From: UBA9410 sp036123585
Lineage (GTDB): Bacteria > Actinomycetota > Acidimicrobiia > Acidimicrobiales > MedAcidi-G1
Direction of reading: 5' to 3'
DNA length: 64,000 bases
Assembly: GCA_036123585.1 (NCBI GenBank)
Contig: JAZADN010000037.1
Span: 1 to 64,000, forward strand
The position numbers and the translations under genes are program-made. Each line of letters opens with the position of its first letter. Positions within the stretch are counted from its first letter, which is position 1. Below, piece by piece: positions 49,112-59,016 of the stretch. The notes under the pieces were generated by a model, which saw only the letters and a program-made list of their open reading frames with translations, was not told the origin of the DNA and ran no database searches.

Positions 49112-50848
49112 CTAGAGGACGGTGACAGTTCCGGCGGTGCCGTCCACCTCGACCATTGCCCCGTCGGGAATGCGGGCCGTGGCCCCCTCGACGGCCACCA
49201 CGCAAGGGATGCCCAGTTCCCGGGCCACGATCACCGCGTGGCTGAGCAGCGCCCCCACGTCGACAACCACGGCGGCCGACGGCAGGAATAGCGGCGTCCA
49301 TGCAGGATCGGTGATGGGTGCCACCAGCACGTCACCGGGCTCCAGGTCGACGGCATCTGCTGGGTCCATCACGATGCGGGCCCGTCCCCTGGCCACCCCC
49401 TGACAACCGGCGTCGCCTGTCATCACCTCTCCGGGGAGCGCCACCGTCGCCGCGGCCCGCGCAGCATGGTCGGCCTCCAACTCCTCCAGCGTGGGCACCT
49501 CATCCTGGGAGGTGATGAAGAACCGGGGTTCGACCGCCGAGTAGCGGTCGAATAGCGCCCCCCGTTCGGCCAAGGTCCCGGTGAACGGTGCCGGATCGGC
49601 CAGGTAGGCAGGCAGTTCGTCGATCGGGTCCAGCAGGGCGACCCGGACCGGGTCGGGGTCCCCGCCCCGGTCGGCGGCCCGGCGGACCAGTTCTCGGTAG
49701 ACGCGCTTGGTGGGGGCGCCGATGCGGATGGCCCGGTCGCGGGTGGCCTCCCGGGCCTGTTCCCACCAGCCGATGGCAGCCAGCGCCTTGTCGAAGTTGC
49801 GACGGTCCAGGCCCTTGACGTGTGGTCGCACCGCCTTTACCGCCTCGGCGCGTCGGTCGGCATCGTCGGCCAGGCGGGCCGCCGGGTCGAGGTCGTGCTC
49901 AGCGAGCCGCATTCGGTCGATGGCCAACAGGGGCAACTCCGGGGTGTTCTCCCAGTTACGGGACGACAGTTCCCAGTCGTTGGGCCCCCGGTGGCCGTGT
50001 TCGGAGACGAAGGCGGCGAACTGCTTCCGGAAGCTGTCGGCCGCGTGACTTGAGCCGAGGCGGGCGTCCAGCCCGGCGTGGCCCTCCGAGAGGCCGCCGT
50101 CGAACGCCGCGGCCACCTCGGCCTCATCGCGGACGAACCGGGCAATGGCGTACAGGTCCTTCGAGTATTCCGCCGACCGGACGTCTCCTGCGCTGCCGAT
50201 GAGGTGGGTGACAAGGCCCGGTTCGCCGGCCGCCGAACAGGCATCGGCCAGCATGCCAGCCACGATGGAGGTCAACGCGGAGGAGAGCATGTGGTTGTGG
50301 AAGGCGGGTCCGAAGGCGACCGGAAAGGAGTGGAGGTAGGCCAACAACTCGTCGTCAGTCGCGTCCAGCGTCGGGCAGCGGTCCCGGTGGGCGTCGGCCC
50401 TGGTGAAACTGTCGGCCACCATCGCCGGGAGTGCTCTCGTGCCCAGGGCGCCGAGTACCGACCTCAGGATGCGCAGCGTGGAGCCGAGGTTCCTGTCGCC
50501 CTTCCGTGGTTCGTAGGGCGGGGGATTCCCCTCACCGAAGAAGGCCACGTCGATGGCCTCAGCCGACGAGCCCGGAGCCCGCACCCCCAGGATCCGCAGG
50601 AACGACAGGTTCAGGTAGGCGTAGCCGCCGTATAGGCCGACTATCACCGGGTCGTCGTTGGTGAAGTCTCCCTTTCGGGCCACGCCCAGTTCGGTGTAGG
50701 CCTCACGCCACGCCTTCTCGGCGGCCAGCACGCCTAGCCGGTAGGAGAGTGGGGTGAGGACCTCGGGGAAGACCTCGCCGACATTGCCCCGGGTGTTGAC
50801 CGGCCAGCGGGGATCGATGCTCCCCTCGATGATCCACTTGGTGCCCAC
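49112..50848 (-). CDS. PEP-utilising mobile (phosphohistidine) domain protein without ATP-grasp domain
   Basis: A 578-residue protein ending in a phosphohistidine swivelling domain: GCQGVARGRARIVMDPADAVDLEPGDVLVAPITDPAWTPLFLP-type sequence with catalytic His in VDVGALLSHAVIVARELGIPCV (~residue 543). Residues ~1-440 are the helical middle domain of rifampin phosphotransferase/PEP-synthase-like proteins (IDPRWPVNTRGNVGEVFPEVLTPLS at the start). The N-terminal ATP-grasp domain is missing, so it needs a partner or has another role. GTG 50848 with AGGAGG 4 nt upstream is chosen over the 8-codon longer form. Confidence 0.82.
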   Translation of the reverse strand: MGTKWIIEGSIDPRWPVNTRGNVGEVFPEVLTPLSYRLGVLAAEKAWREAYTELGVARKGDFTNDDPVIVGLYGGYAYLNLSFLRILGVRAPGSSAEAIDVAFFGEGNPPPYEPRKGDRNLGSTLRILRSVLGALGTRALPAMVADSFTRADAHRDRCPTLDATDDELLAYLHSFPVAFGPAFHNHMLSSALTSIVAGMLADACSAAGEPGLVTHLIGSAGDVRSAEYSKDLYAIARFVRDEAEVAAAFDGGLSEGHAGLDARLGSSHAADSFRKQFAAFVSEHGHRGPNDWELSSRNWENTPELPLLAIDRMRLAEHDLDPAARLADDADRRAEAVKAVRPHVKGLDRRNFDKALAAIGWWEQAREATRDRAIRIGAPTKRVYRELVRRAADRGGDPDPVRVALLDPIDELPAYLADPAPFTGTLAERGALFDRYSAVEPRFFITSQDEVPTLEELEADHAARAAATVALPGEVMTGDAGCQGVARGRARIVMDPADAVDLEPGDVLVAPITDPAWTPLFLPSAAVVVDVGALLSHAVIVARELGIPCVVAVEGATARIPDGAMVEVDGTAGTVTVL

Positions 50849-50945
50849 GGTTCCTCCTCGCTGCCGAGCCATCCGCCCGCGGCCGACCGAGGCTAGGACA
50901 AGGTCCGGGAGCGCCCGCTAGCCGAGGCGAATGGGCAGGGCCGGA

Positions 50946-52070
50946 TTAGTCGAGGATCGTCGCCGCGATCAACTCTTCGAGCCGGGTGTCGTCCACCCAG
51001 TTGAGCTGCCACGACTTGGCCCTCCGGAAGTACAGCTGGGCATCGCACTCCACGGTGAAGCCCATGCCGCCGTGGACCTGGATGGCCACGCCGGTGACGT
51101 CCCTGCAGGTAGCGGTGGCAAACAGCTTGGCCATGGGTGCGAGGGTCGCCGCGTCGCGGCCCTCGTCACGGGTCCAGGCAGCCCGGTGGACCAGCGTGCG
51201 GGCACCGTCGATGGCGGTGATGCCGTCGGCCAGGTAGTGGCTGATCGACTGGAACGATCCGATCGGCTTGTCGAACTGGTGGCGTTCCTTGGCGTACGCG
51301 GTGGTCAGGGCGTGGGCGGCCTCGGCTCCGCCGACGGCCTGGGCGGCGACCAGCACCATGGCGTCTTGGAGCACCGTCGACAGCGTGGCCCAGCCGGTCC
51401 CGGCGTCGCCGATGCGGTCGGAGTCGCCGACCCGGACGCCGTCCAGATCAACCCGGTACTGGGTATCGCCAGCCACCGTGCGCTGGAGGGTGAGGGTCAC
51501 GCCGTCGGCCATCGGATCGACCAAGAACAGGTCCACTTCCTCGGGCCCGTCGCCGACTCGGGCTGGGACGATCAGGCGCTCGGCCGACGAGGCGAACGGC
51601 ACGTGCCGCTTGAGGCCGGTCAGGGCGAAGCCTTCGCCGTCCGGAGCCGGCGTGGCAGGAAGGCGCACGCCAGTTGGACCCGAGCCGCTGTCGGGTTCCA
51701 ACCAGGCCACCGACAGCACGGCTTCGCCCGAGGCGATGCGGGGCAACCACGTCGACCTCTGGTCGTCGGAACCGGCGGCGTCAAGGACCCCAGCCGCCAC
51801 CACCGAGGACACGAAGTGGGGCGACGGCACGAGGCTGCGGCCTAGTTCCTCGTACACGACCACCGCGTCCAGAAGGCCCATCTCCGAGCCGCCGACGTCT
51901 GCGGGCAGCATCAGGCCGGTCAGGCCCATGGCGGCCAGGCCCTGCCAGAAGTCATGGTCGTAGCCGACCGGATCGTCCTCGAGGGCTCGCACACTGTCGA
52001 CGGCGTCGTCGCAGAGGCCTCGCACGGCCTCTCGCAGCATGTCCTGTTCTTCGCTGAAAGCGAGATCCAC
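50946..52070 (-). CDS. Acyl-CoA dehydrogenase (short form, subunit-like)
   Basis: A 374-residue acyl-CoA dehydrogenase of the kind found as one half of heteromeric alpha2beta2 enzymes: LAFSEEQDMLREAVRGLCDD, YEELGRSLVPSPHF, ERHQFDKPIGSFQSISHYLAD and IQVHGGMGFTVECDAQLYFRRAK. FAD-dependent alpha,beta-desaturation with electrons to EtfAB. The catalytic base is not clear to me from sequence. It ends a five-gene operon with two MaoC genes, a racemase and a second dehydrogenase. Confidence 0.88.
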   Translation of the reverse strand: MDLAFSEEQDMLREAVRGLCDDAVDSVRALEDDPVGYDHDFWQGLAAMGLTGLMLPADVGGSEMGLLDAVVVYEELGRSLVPSPHFVSSVVAAGVLDAAGSDDQRSTWLPRIASGEAVLSVAWLEPDSGSGPTGVRLPATPAPDGEGFALTGLKRHVPFASSAERLIVPARVGDGPEEVDLFLVDPMADGVTLTLQRTVAGDTQYRVDLDGVRVGDSDRIGDAGTGWATLSTVLQDAMVLVAAQAVGGAEAAHALTTAYAKERHQFDKPIGSFQSISHYLADGITAIDGARTLVHRAAWTRDEGRDAATLAPMAKLFATATCRDVTGVAIQVHGGMGFTVECDAQLYFRRAKSWQLNWVDDTRLEELIAATILD

Positions 52071-52082
52071 GGTTCAGCCCTC

Positions 52083-52556
52083 CTAGGGGAGCCAGGCGTC
52101 ACCGCGGCGCGCCCAGGGGTTGTCGTTCACGTCGAGCGGAAGAGCCACCCGGGTGGCGCAGGTGGTGGTTGCTACATCGCCCACCATGAGGGCCACGTCG
52201 AGGTCGACCCAGCCACACCCAACCTCGTCGACCGAGGTGCCAGTGACTGTGGCCGAGAAGACCATGCGGTCGCCGGGGAAGGTTGAGGTATTCATTCGAA
52301 AGGTCATCCTCCCCAGACGACCCGTCGGGCCGGTCCAGTCGGTGACGTAGCGCTCGAACCAGGCGGCCTGATTGGGGGTGTTGAGGAAGATGTCCTTCGT
52401 GCCGTTGCGGTTGATGGCGAAATCGCGGTCGTGGTGCATGGGGCGCCAGTCGCGCGAAGCCAGGGCGCCAAGGACCACCGTGGTGGTGGTGACGTCATGG
52501 GCCAACTCGGGCAACTGGTCGCCGACCGACACGTCGCCATGCATCAGGCGGGTCAC
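52083..52556 (-). CDS. MaoC-like enoyl-CoA hydratase (catalytic hotdog subunit)
   Basis: A 157-residue hotdog protein with the hydratase 2 motif ASRDWRPMHHDRDFA (catalytic Asp and His), then FGRMTFRM-type strands. It probably hydrates enoyl-CoA as part of a heterodimer with the next-listed MaoC N-type protein. The GTG start at 52556 overlaps that gene's stop (GTGA). Confidence 0.87.
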   Translation of the reverse strand: MTRLMHGDVSVGDQLPELAHDVTTTTVVLGALASRDWRPMHHDRDFAINRNGTKDIFLNTPNQAAWFERYVTDWTGPTGRLGRMTFRMNTSTFPGDRMVFSATVTGTSVDEVGCGWVDLDVALMVGDVATTTCATRVALPLDVNDNPWARRGDAWLP

Positions 52557-53118
52557 GACTCGGTTCCTTCCAGTTCGGGGCGGCGGTACCCGAAGGCGGT
52601 GTACGACTCCACGCCGAGCAGCCGGTCGTCCTGGTTCAGGTACTCCACGTCGATGGTCCAGAACCGGCCCCGGCCCAGCTTCGTGGTCTTCGGGTCGCTG
52701 ATCGATCGCAGCACCTGGCGAGACCGCACCCGGTCGCCGATGCGGACCGGCTCGTAGAACGTGTTGGTGTTCGACGAGATGATCGCCTCGGGCAGGTCCA
52801 GGTCGTCCTTGAGGTCGAAGTGGGCTTGGAGCGGAACGGCCGGCTCGGTGCGCCCCGGCGACCAGTGGTGGGGGCGGAACCAGACGGAGAGCATGGTCGG
52901 AGGGGCAATGGGTCCGTCGGTCAGCTCGGCGGCTACCCCGTCGTCCCAGAACAGCGGGTTGCCGTTCTCCACCGAGGCGCAGGTCGTCCAGATGTAGCCG
53001 TGCTCAACCGGAAAGCCGCCCTCCTCCTCGTACTGGACGACGCCGATCTGGGCCGACACCTCTGCGGGTACCGGTGGCAGGTCGTCGGCGGGCACACGAG
53101 AGGTCGGGTCGGTGGTGC

Positions 53119-53122
<4 letters not shown>
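52553..53122 (-). CDS. MaoC N-terminal-type (FAS1-like) dehydratase subunit
   Basis: A 189-residue hotdog protein: ASVENGNPLFWDDGVAAELT, GPIAPPTMLSVWFRP and NTFYEPVRIGDRVRSRQVL are typical of the non-catalytic half of two-subunit hydratases such as mycobacterial HadAB/HadBC or ChsH1-ChsH2. Its start overlaps the racemase stop by 4 nt, so both hydratase subunits are co-translated. Confidence 0.87.
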
Positions 53123-54300
<1,178 letters not shown>

Positions 54301-54311
54301 GACTGTGGGCC

Positions 54312-55505
54312 TCAGAAGTTCTTGGGGAGGCCGAGGCCGCGTCGGGTGATGATGTTCTTCTGGACCTCAGAGGTGCCACCACCGATGGTGTCGAGCACCG
54401 TGTAACGGTAGGTCGACTCGGCCCGGCCCTCCATCGGGGCCTCTTCGGTCCCGACCCGCAGTTGGGTGCCGGGGCCACCGAGGTCCATGGATGCGTCGGC
54501 CAGGCGCTTGGAGAACTCGGTGGTGAACAACTTGTACTCGGACGCCTCGATGGTCGGGGGCGCCCCGCCGTCACGCTCGGCTTTGACCGAGGCGTCCACG
54601 ACCCGTAGGCCCATGCCTCGGGCCACCTCGGCGTCGGTGGCCAGCCGGGCGATCCGAGACCGCACCCGGGGGTCGTCCTTCAGTGGCTCGCCGTCGCGCA
54701 TGGCACTGCGCACGTGGTCGACCAGGAGGTCGAGGCGTTGTTCCACCGGGGAGAAGGTGAACATGGTGAAGCGCTCGATGTCGAGGGCCTGGGAGATGTA
54801 CTGGAAGCCATGGTTGAGTTGGCCGACCACGTACTCGTCGGGCACGAACACGTCGTCGAAGAAAACGTCGTTGGTGCGCTCGTCACCCATGGTCCAGATG
54901 CCCTGCACGGTGATGCTGGGATGATCCAAGGGGACGAGGAACAGGGTAATGCCGTGGTGCTTGGGGGCATCGGGGTCGGTACGGGCGCCCACCCAGTACC
55001 ACTCGGCGAAGTGGGCCGAGGTGGTCCACGTCTTCTGGCCGTTGAGGATCCAGCCGCCGTCGGTCTGAGTGGCCTTGAGTTTCATGGCCGCGGCGTCCGA
55101 GCCAGCCTCGGGTTCGCTGTAGCCGACCGCGAACTCGACCTCGTTGGCCAGGATCTTGGGGAGGAACTCCTCCTTGAGGACCTCGGAGCCGTGGGCGATG
55201 AGGGTCTTGCCGATGATGCCGACGCCCTTGCCGATCTGGGGTCCGCCGCGGCGGGCCAGGGCCTCGTTGAGGATGTACTCGTAGACGCCCTCGCCCTCCT
55301 GGCCGCCGTAATCCTTCGGCCAGGTGATGCCGAGCCAGCCCTGCTCGCCGAGCTTCTTCATCATCGCCCGGCGCTTCGGGGTGTCGACGATCTGGGCCAT
55401 GTTCTCCCGGGTGGGGTCGAACACTTCGGGGTCGTCGTTAGCGTCGAGGAACGCCTCTACCTGGGTCCGGAAGGCTTCCTGCTCGGCGGTGAAGTCGAAG
55501 TCCAT
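54312..55505 (-). CDS. Acyl-CoA dehydrogenase (long form)
   Basis: A 397-residue acyl-CoA dehydrogenase: MDFDFTAEQEAFRTQVEAFL, ITWPKDYGGQEGEGVYEYIL, GYSEPEAGSDAAAMKLKA, LNGQKTWTTSAHFAEW and IGGGTSEVQKNIITRRGLGL. In MCAD-type enzymes the catalytic Glu sits before GTS; here that position is Gly, as also seen in subunits of mycobacterial heteromeric dehydrogenases. It is the first gene of the operon, divergent from the ketosynthase-like gene across a 73-bp gap that contains a perfect palindrome. Confidence 0.9.
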   Translation of the reverse strand: MDFDFTAEQEAFRTQVEAFLDANDDPEVFDPTRENMAQIVDTPKRRAMMKKLGEQGWLGITWPKDYGGQEGEGVYEYILNEALARRGGPQIGKGVGIIGKTLIAHGSEVLKEEFLPKILANEVEFAVGYSEPEAGSDAAAMKLKATQTDGGWILNGQKTWTTSAHFAEWYWVGARTDPDAPKHHGITLFLVPLDHPSITVQGIWTMGDERTNDVFFDDVFVPDEYVVGQLNHGFQYISQALDIERFTMFTFSPVEQRLDLLVDHVRSAMRDGEPLKDDPRVRSRIARLATDAEVARGMGLRVVDASVKAERDGGAPPTIEASEYKLFTTEFSKRLADASMDLGGPGTQLRVGTEEAPMEGRAESTYRYTVLDTIGGGTSEVQKNIITRRGLGLPKNF

Positions 55506-55534
55506 TGGGGTGTCCCGTGTCGGGGGGCGGTAAT

Positions 55535-55549
55535 CTGACGGTCCGTCAG
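55535..55549. promoter_or_regulatory. Perfect 15-bp palindrome operator (CTGACGG-T-CCGTCAG)
   Basis: Two 7-bp perfect inverted arms around 1 bp lie midway in the 73-bp gap between the divergent starts 55505 (minus) and 55579 (plus). TAATCT (55531-55536) overlaps the left arm and could be a plus-strand -10. This form is typical of TetR-family operators; binding here would control both arms of the acyl-CoA module. No regulator gene is adjacent. Confidence 0.65.
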
Positions 55550-55578
55550 GTCTTTAACGGTAACCGGAGGGACGGGAC

Positions 55579-56991
55579 ATGAGCGCACCCAGGGGGATCC
55601 TCGCCTATGGAGCCCACGTGCCTTACCGACGGCTCGACAGGGTCGAAGTCGGTGCCTTCCTCGGCACGTCGGCCGGCCATGGCCATCGGGCCGTGGCCTC
55701 GTTTGACGAGGACGCAGTGACCATGGGGGTGGCTGCCGCCCGTTTCGCCCTATCCACCGGGGACTCGGAGGCATCCAGACCGGGCGCCATTTGGTTCTCG
55801 ACGGTGGCAGCGCCATACCTCGACAAGACCAACGCCACCGTGATGCACGCGGCTCTGCGACTCGACGCCTCGGTTCCCGCCCTTGATTTCGGCGGCGCCC
55901 AGCGCTCAGCGATCGGAGCCCTTCGCACCGCGCTCGAAGCCGGTCGGTCCACGCTCGTGGTGTCGGCTGACGTCCGCGTCGGCCGTCCCGGCGGTCCCGA
56001 GGACGCCGGGGGTGGTGACGCTGCGGCAGCCGTGCTGGTCGGCTCCGCAGACGACGGCGCGCTGGTCGCTGAGTACCTGGGCGGAGCCACGGCCACCGCC
56101 GAGTTCACCGACCGCTGGCGCACCCCAGGTGACGCCCATTCCCGTACTTGGGAGGACCGATTCGGTGAGCAGGCCTACGCACCGCTCGGCGCGGCGGCCT
56201 GGGCGGACGCCCTGTCCGCCACCGGCCTGTCCGCTGCCGACGTCGACATCGCCGTGGTGACCGGCCTGCACGCCCGGGCAGTCCGAAAGGTGGGCTCGTC
56301 GCTCGGCGTGGCGGTGGCCGACGATCGGACCGGCGACGTCGGTAATAGCGGCGCCGCCCACCCGGCTCTCCTGCTGGCCGACGTCCTAGACGGCGCCGAG
56401 CCCGACACCGTCGTAGCCCTGGTGGTCCTTGCCGACGGCTGCGAGGTGACGCTCTTTCGCACCACCGATGCCCTCGCGGACCGTCGCCCGGCCCGCAGCG
56501 TGGCATCCCAGGTGGCCGACCGGGTCGACGTGCCCTATGCCCGCTACCTGTCATGGCGGGGGATGCTGGCCGTCGAGCCCCCCAATCGACCGGAACCCAG
56601 CCGACCTTCCTCGTCGGCCGCCCTGCGTCGCACCGACTGGAAGCACGGCTTCGAGGGCAGCGCCGACCGCACCACCGGCATCATCCACCTGCCCCCGTCG
56701 CGGGTCGGCATCGCCGGCGGCGAGGTCGATGACATGGACCCGGCGCCCATGGCCGACGCCGTCGGCACCGTGGCCACCTTCACCGTGGACCGGCTGGCCT
56801 ACTCGCCCAGCCCGCCGGTGGTCTTCGCCGTGGTCGACTTCGACGGCGGAGGCCGCATGCCCATCGAACTGACCGACGTCGACCCGGCCGAGGTGGCCAT
56901 CGGCGACCGGATTGAGATGACCTTCCGCCGGATGTTCACCGCCGACGGGCTGCACAACTACTTCTGGAAGGGACGCCCGGTCCGGCTTTGA
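55579..56991 (+). CDS. Ketosynthase III/HMG-CoA synthase-like protein fused to a DUF35 OB-fold, Cys-to-Gln active site
   Basis: A 470-residue two-domain protein. Residues ~1-320 are a thiolase-like fold of the KAS III/HMG-CoA synthase type (GILAYGAHVPYRRLDR start). At the nucleophile position the sequence is LDFGGAQRSAIGAL: Gln108 replaces Cys, while candidate catalytic His (TGLHARAVRKV) and Asn (VGNSGAAHP) remain. Residues ~340-470 are a DUF35-type OB-fold (TVDRLAYSPSPPVVFAVVDF, GDRIEMTFRRMF) whose zinc-ribbon Cys are missing. DUF35 proteins hold acyl-CoA for partner thiolases. GGAGGG upstream of ATG 55579; the thiolase gene follows by 33 nt. Confidence 0.82.
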   Translation: MSAPRGILAYGAHVPYRRLDRVEVGAFLGTSAGHGHRAVASFDEDAVTMGVAAARFALSTGDSEASRPGAIWFSTVAAPYLDKTNATVMHAALRLDASVPALDFGGAQRSAIGALRTALEAGRSTLVVSADVRVGRPGGPEDAGGGDAAAAVLVGSADDGALVAEYLGGATATAEFTDRWRTPGDAHSRTWEDRFGEQAYAPLGAAAWADALSATGLSAADVDIAVVTGLHARAVRKVGSSLGVAVADDRTGDVGNSGAAHPALLLADVLDGAEPDTVVALVVLADGCEVTLFRTTDALADRRPARSVASQVADRVDVPYARYLSWRGMLAVEPPNRPEPSRPSSSAALRRTDWKHGFEGSADRTTGIIHLPPSRVGIAGGEVDDMDPAPMADAVGTVATFTVDRLAYSPSPPVVFAVVDFDGGGRMPIELTDVDPAEVAIGDRIEMTFRRMFTADGLHNYFWKGRPVRL

Positions 56992-57024
56992 CCGGCGGCG
57001 ACCCACGAGGAAACTGGAGCACAC

Positions 57025-58221
57025 ATGGCCTCGCACGGCATCCTGGATCGGGTGGCCATCGTCGGGATGGGTTGCACTCCGTTCCGAGAGCACTGGGACA
57101 GGTCCCTGGACGACCTACTGATCGAGGCCCACGGGGCGGCTCTCACCTCGGCGGGCCTAGTGAAGGACGAAGTTGACGCCTACTGGTACGGCACCTCGCA
57201 ATCCTCGGCGTCTGGCATCTCGTTGGCCACGCCGCTGCGCCTCGACAACCGTCCGGTCACCCGGGTGGAGAACTACTGCGCCACCGGCTCCGAAGCACTA
57301 CGCCAGGCCTGCTACGCCGTGGCATCTGGCGCCTACGACGTGGCGGTGGCCATCGGCGGCGAGAAGGTCAAAGACGGGGGCTACCAGGGGCTCAATGCTT
57401 TCCCCATCCCCACCGATGGCACCAACCGGACCCTCACCGCGGCGGCCATGTTCAGCCTGATGCTGCCCGCCTACGCGGATTCGTACGGCGTCGACGAGGA
57501 CGAGTTGCGTTACGTGGTGGCGAAGATCGCCGAAAAGAACCACTTCAACGGGGCCCGTAACCCGCTGGCCCAGTTTCGCCGCGAGACCTCGGCCGAGGCC
57601 ATCTGCGAGATGGCCGCCGTGGCCGGCCGCCTCTCGGTTTTCGACTGCGCAGGCGTGGCTGACGGGGCCGCTGCGGCGGTGGTGGTGCCGGCCGACCGTG
57701 CCACCGACTACACCGATGCACCGCTGTACGTGAAGGCCCTGTCGCTGGTGGCTGGCGACGGCTCGGGCCTCGTCGACCCCGAGTTCGACTTCACCACGCT
57801 GCCCGAGTGTGCGACGGCCGCCACCGATGCCTACGCCCAGGCCGGGATCACCGATCCCCGCACCGAGTTGGCTATGGCCGAAGTGCACGACTGCTTCACC
57901 CCGACCGAGCTGGTCCTCATGGAGGACCTCGGCTTCAGCGCCCGCGGCGAGGGCTGGCGAGACGTGCTGGACGGAACCTTCGCCCTCGGCGGCGACCTGC
58001 CGGTCAACACCGACGGTGGACTCAAGAGCTTCGGCCACCCTGTGGGGGCCAGCGGACTGCGCATGCACTACGAGGCGTGGCTGCAGCTCCGGGGCGAGGC
58101 GCCCGAGGAGCGGCGTATCTCGACGCTGGAGACCCGCAGCCGGGCGCTCGTGCACAACCTGGGTGGCTACCCGGGCGAGATGGTGTCCTTCGTCGGCATC
58201 TGGGGTACCGAGAGGGACTGA
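57025..58221 (+). CDS. Thiolase / SCP-x-like acetyl-CoA acetyltransferase
   Basis: A 398-residue non-decarboxylating thiolase of the SCP-x/lipid-transfer type. Catalytic Cys in VENYCATGSEALRQA (~residue 90), EVHDCFTPTEL and His in FGHPVGASGLRMHY. With DUF35 partners such proteins cleave or condense acyl-CoAs (archaeal thiolase-HMGS complex, mycobacterial Ltp2-ChsH2 retro-aldolase). It follows the ketosynthase-like/DUF35 gene directly, so a stable complex is likely. Confidence 0.9.
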   Translation: MASHGILDRVAIVGMGCTPFREHWDRSLDDLLIEAHGAALTSAGLVKDEVDAYWYGTSQSSASGISLATPLRLDNRPVTRVENYCATGSEALRQACYAVASGAYDVAVAIGGEKVKDGGYQGLNAFPIPTDGTNRTLTAAAMFSLMLPAYADSYGVDEDELRYVVAKIAEKNHFNGARNPLAQFRRETSAEAICEMAAVAGRLSVFDCAGVADGAAAAVVVPADRATDYTDAPLYVKALSLVAGDGSGLVDPEFDFTTLPECATAATDAYAQAGITDPRTELAMAEVHDCFTPTELVLMEDLGFSARGEGWRDVLDGTFALGGDLPVNTDGGLKSFGHPVGASGLRMHYEAWLQLRGEAPEERRISTLETRSRALVHNLGGYPGEMVSFVGIWGTERD

Positions 58222-58242
58222 ATCCCGGAAGTGGTCGGCTTA

Positions 58243-58257
58243 GCCCCGGCCCGGGGC
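58243..58257. terminator. GC palindrome between convergent thiolase and MDMPI-like genes
   Basis: GCCCCGG-C-CCGGGGC, a perfect 7-bp inverted repeat with 1-bp centre (folds as a 6-bp stem with 3-nt loop), in the 62-bp convergent gap. No U-tract. Confidence 0.45.
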
Positions 58258-58283
58258 CATCTCCCTAGCGCGGATGGCTGGGG

Positions 58284-58988
58284 CTATGGAGCCAAGGCGA
58301 GCCAGGCGGCGAGGTCGGCCTCGTCGCCGAACACCTCGATGCCCGGCATGCGGCGGCCCCACACCAGGAGGGCCAAGTCCGACGCAGTCCCTCGGGCCGC
58401 CACATCTCCCTTGGCATGCTCGTGGGTCACGATCAGTCCCTCGTCGCCCGCCGACAGCAGCCACTCGCCCTCACCATCGGTGCGGTGAAGGTGCAGCGTC
58501 GAAGTTGGAAAGTCGGTGACCGGGCCACCCATCTGGTATCGCCATGCCACGTCGAGGATCTCGTCCACGCCGTCGCATGCCAACTCAGCGTCGAGCGGAG
58601 CGGCCTCACCCACGGCGTTCTCCGCGTCCCACCGGTGAACCGCGGTCTCGTGCGCCATCCGTCGTGCGACCCACGCCGCAGTCCGGTCCCCGGGCGGACA
58701 CCAGTTCCAGCACGGCGCCGACGGCTCGGCCGTCGAGAGCGCGGCGACGAGCCGGTCCAGCCGTTCGGCGGGGGAAGAACTGTCCCGCTCCGGCTTGACC
58801 ATCTCGTTGGGGTCGGCGGCCTCCACCTGGGCGGTCATGAAGGCCCACACGCCGACTACGTGCCTGACCAGTCCCTCCACGTCCCAATCGGGACAGTGCT
58901 CGACCGGTGCGATCGGGTCGAGGGCGCCAGCGGCCAGAAAGGCCCGCCCTTCGCGTTCGACGGCGGAGAGGAAGTCGGCAGTATCCAT
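58284..58988 (-). CDS. Maleylpyruvate isomerase-like (MDMPI/DinB-fold) protein
   Basis: A 234-residue protein of the mycothiol-dependent maleylpyruvate isomerase family: HCPDWDVEGLVRHVVGVWAF (metal His), WVARRMAHETAVHRWDAENA (two more His) and a C-terminal domain TLHLHRTDGEGEWLLS, ending LALLVWGRRMPGIEVFGDE. It is the second such protein in the window (the other is near 47.6 kb). Substrate unknown. Confidence 0.87.
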   Translation of the reverse strand: MDTADFLSAVEREGRAFLAAGALDPIAPVEHCPDWDVEGLVRHVVGVWAFMTAQVEAADPNEMVKPERDSSSPAERLDRLVAALSTAEPSAPCWNWCPPGDRTAAWVARRMAHETAVHRWDAENAVGEAAPLDAELACDGVDEILDVAWRYQMGGPVTDFPTSTLHLHRTDGEGEWLLSAGDEGLIVTHEHAKGDVAARGTASDLALLVWGRRMPGIEVFGDEADLAAWLALAP

Positions 58989-59016
58989 GGTTGCGAGTCT
59001 TGCCGCCCGGCCGGGC

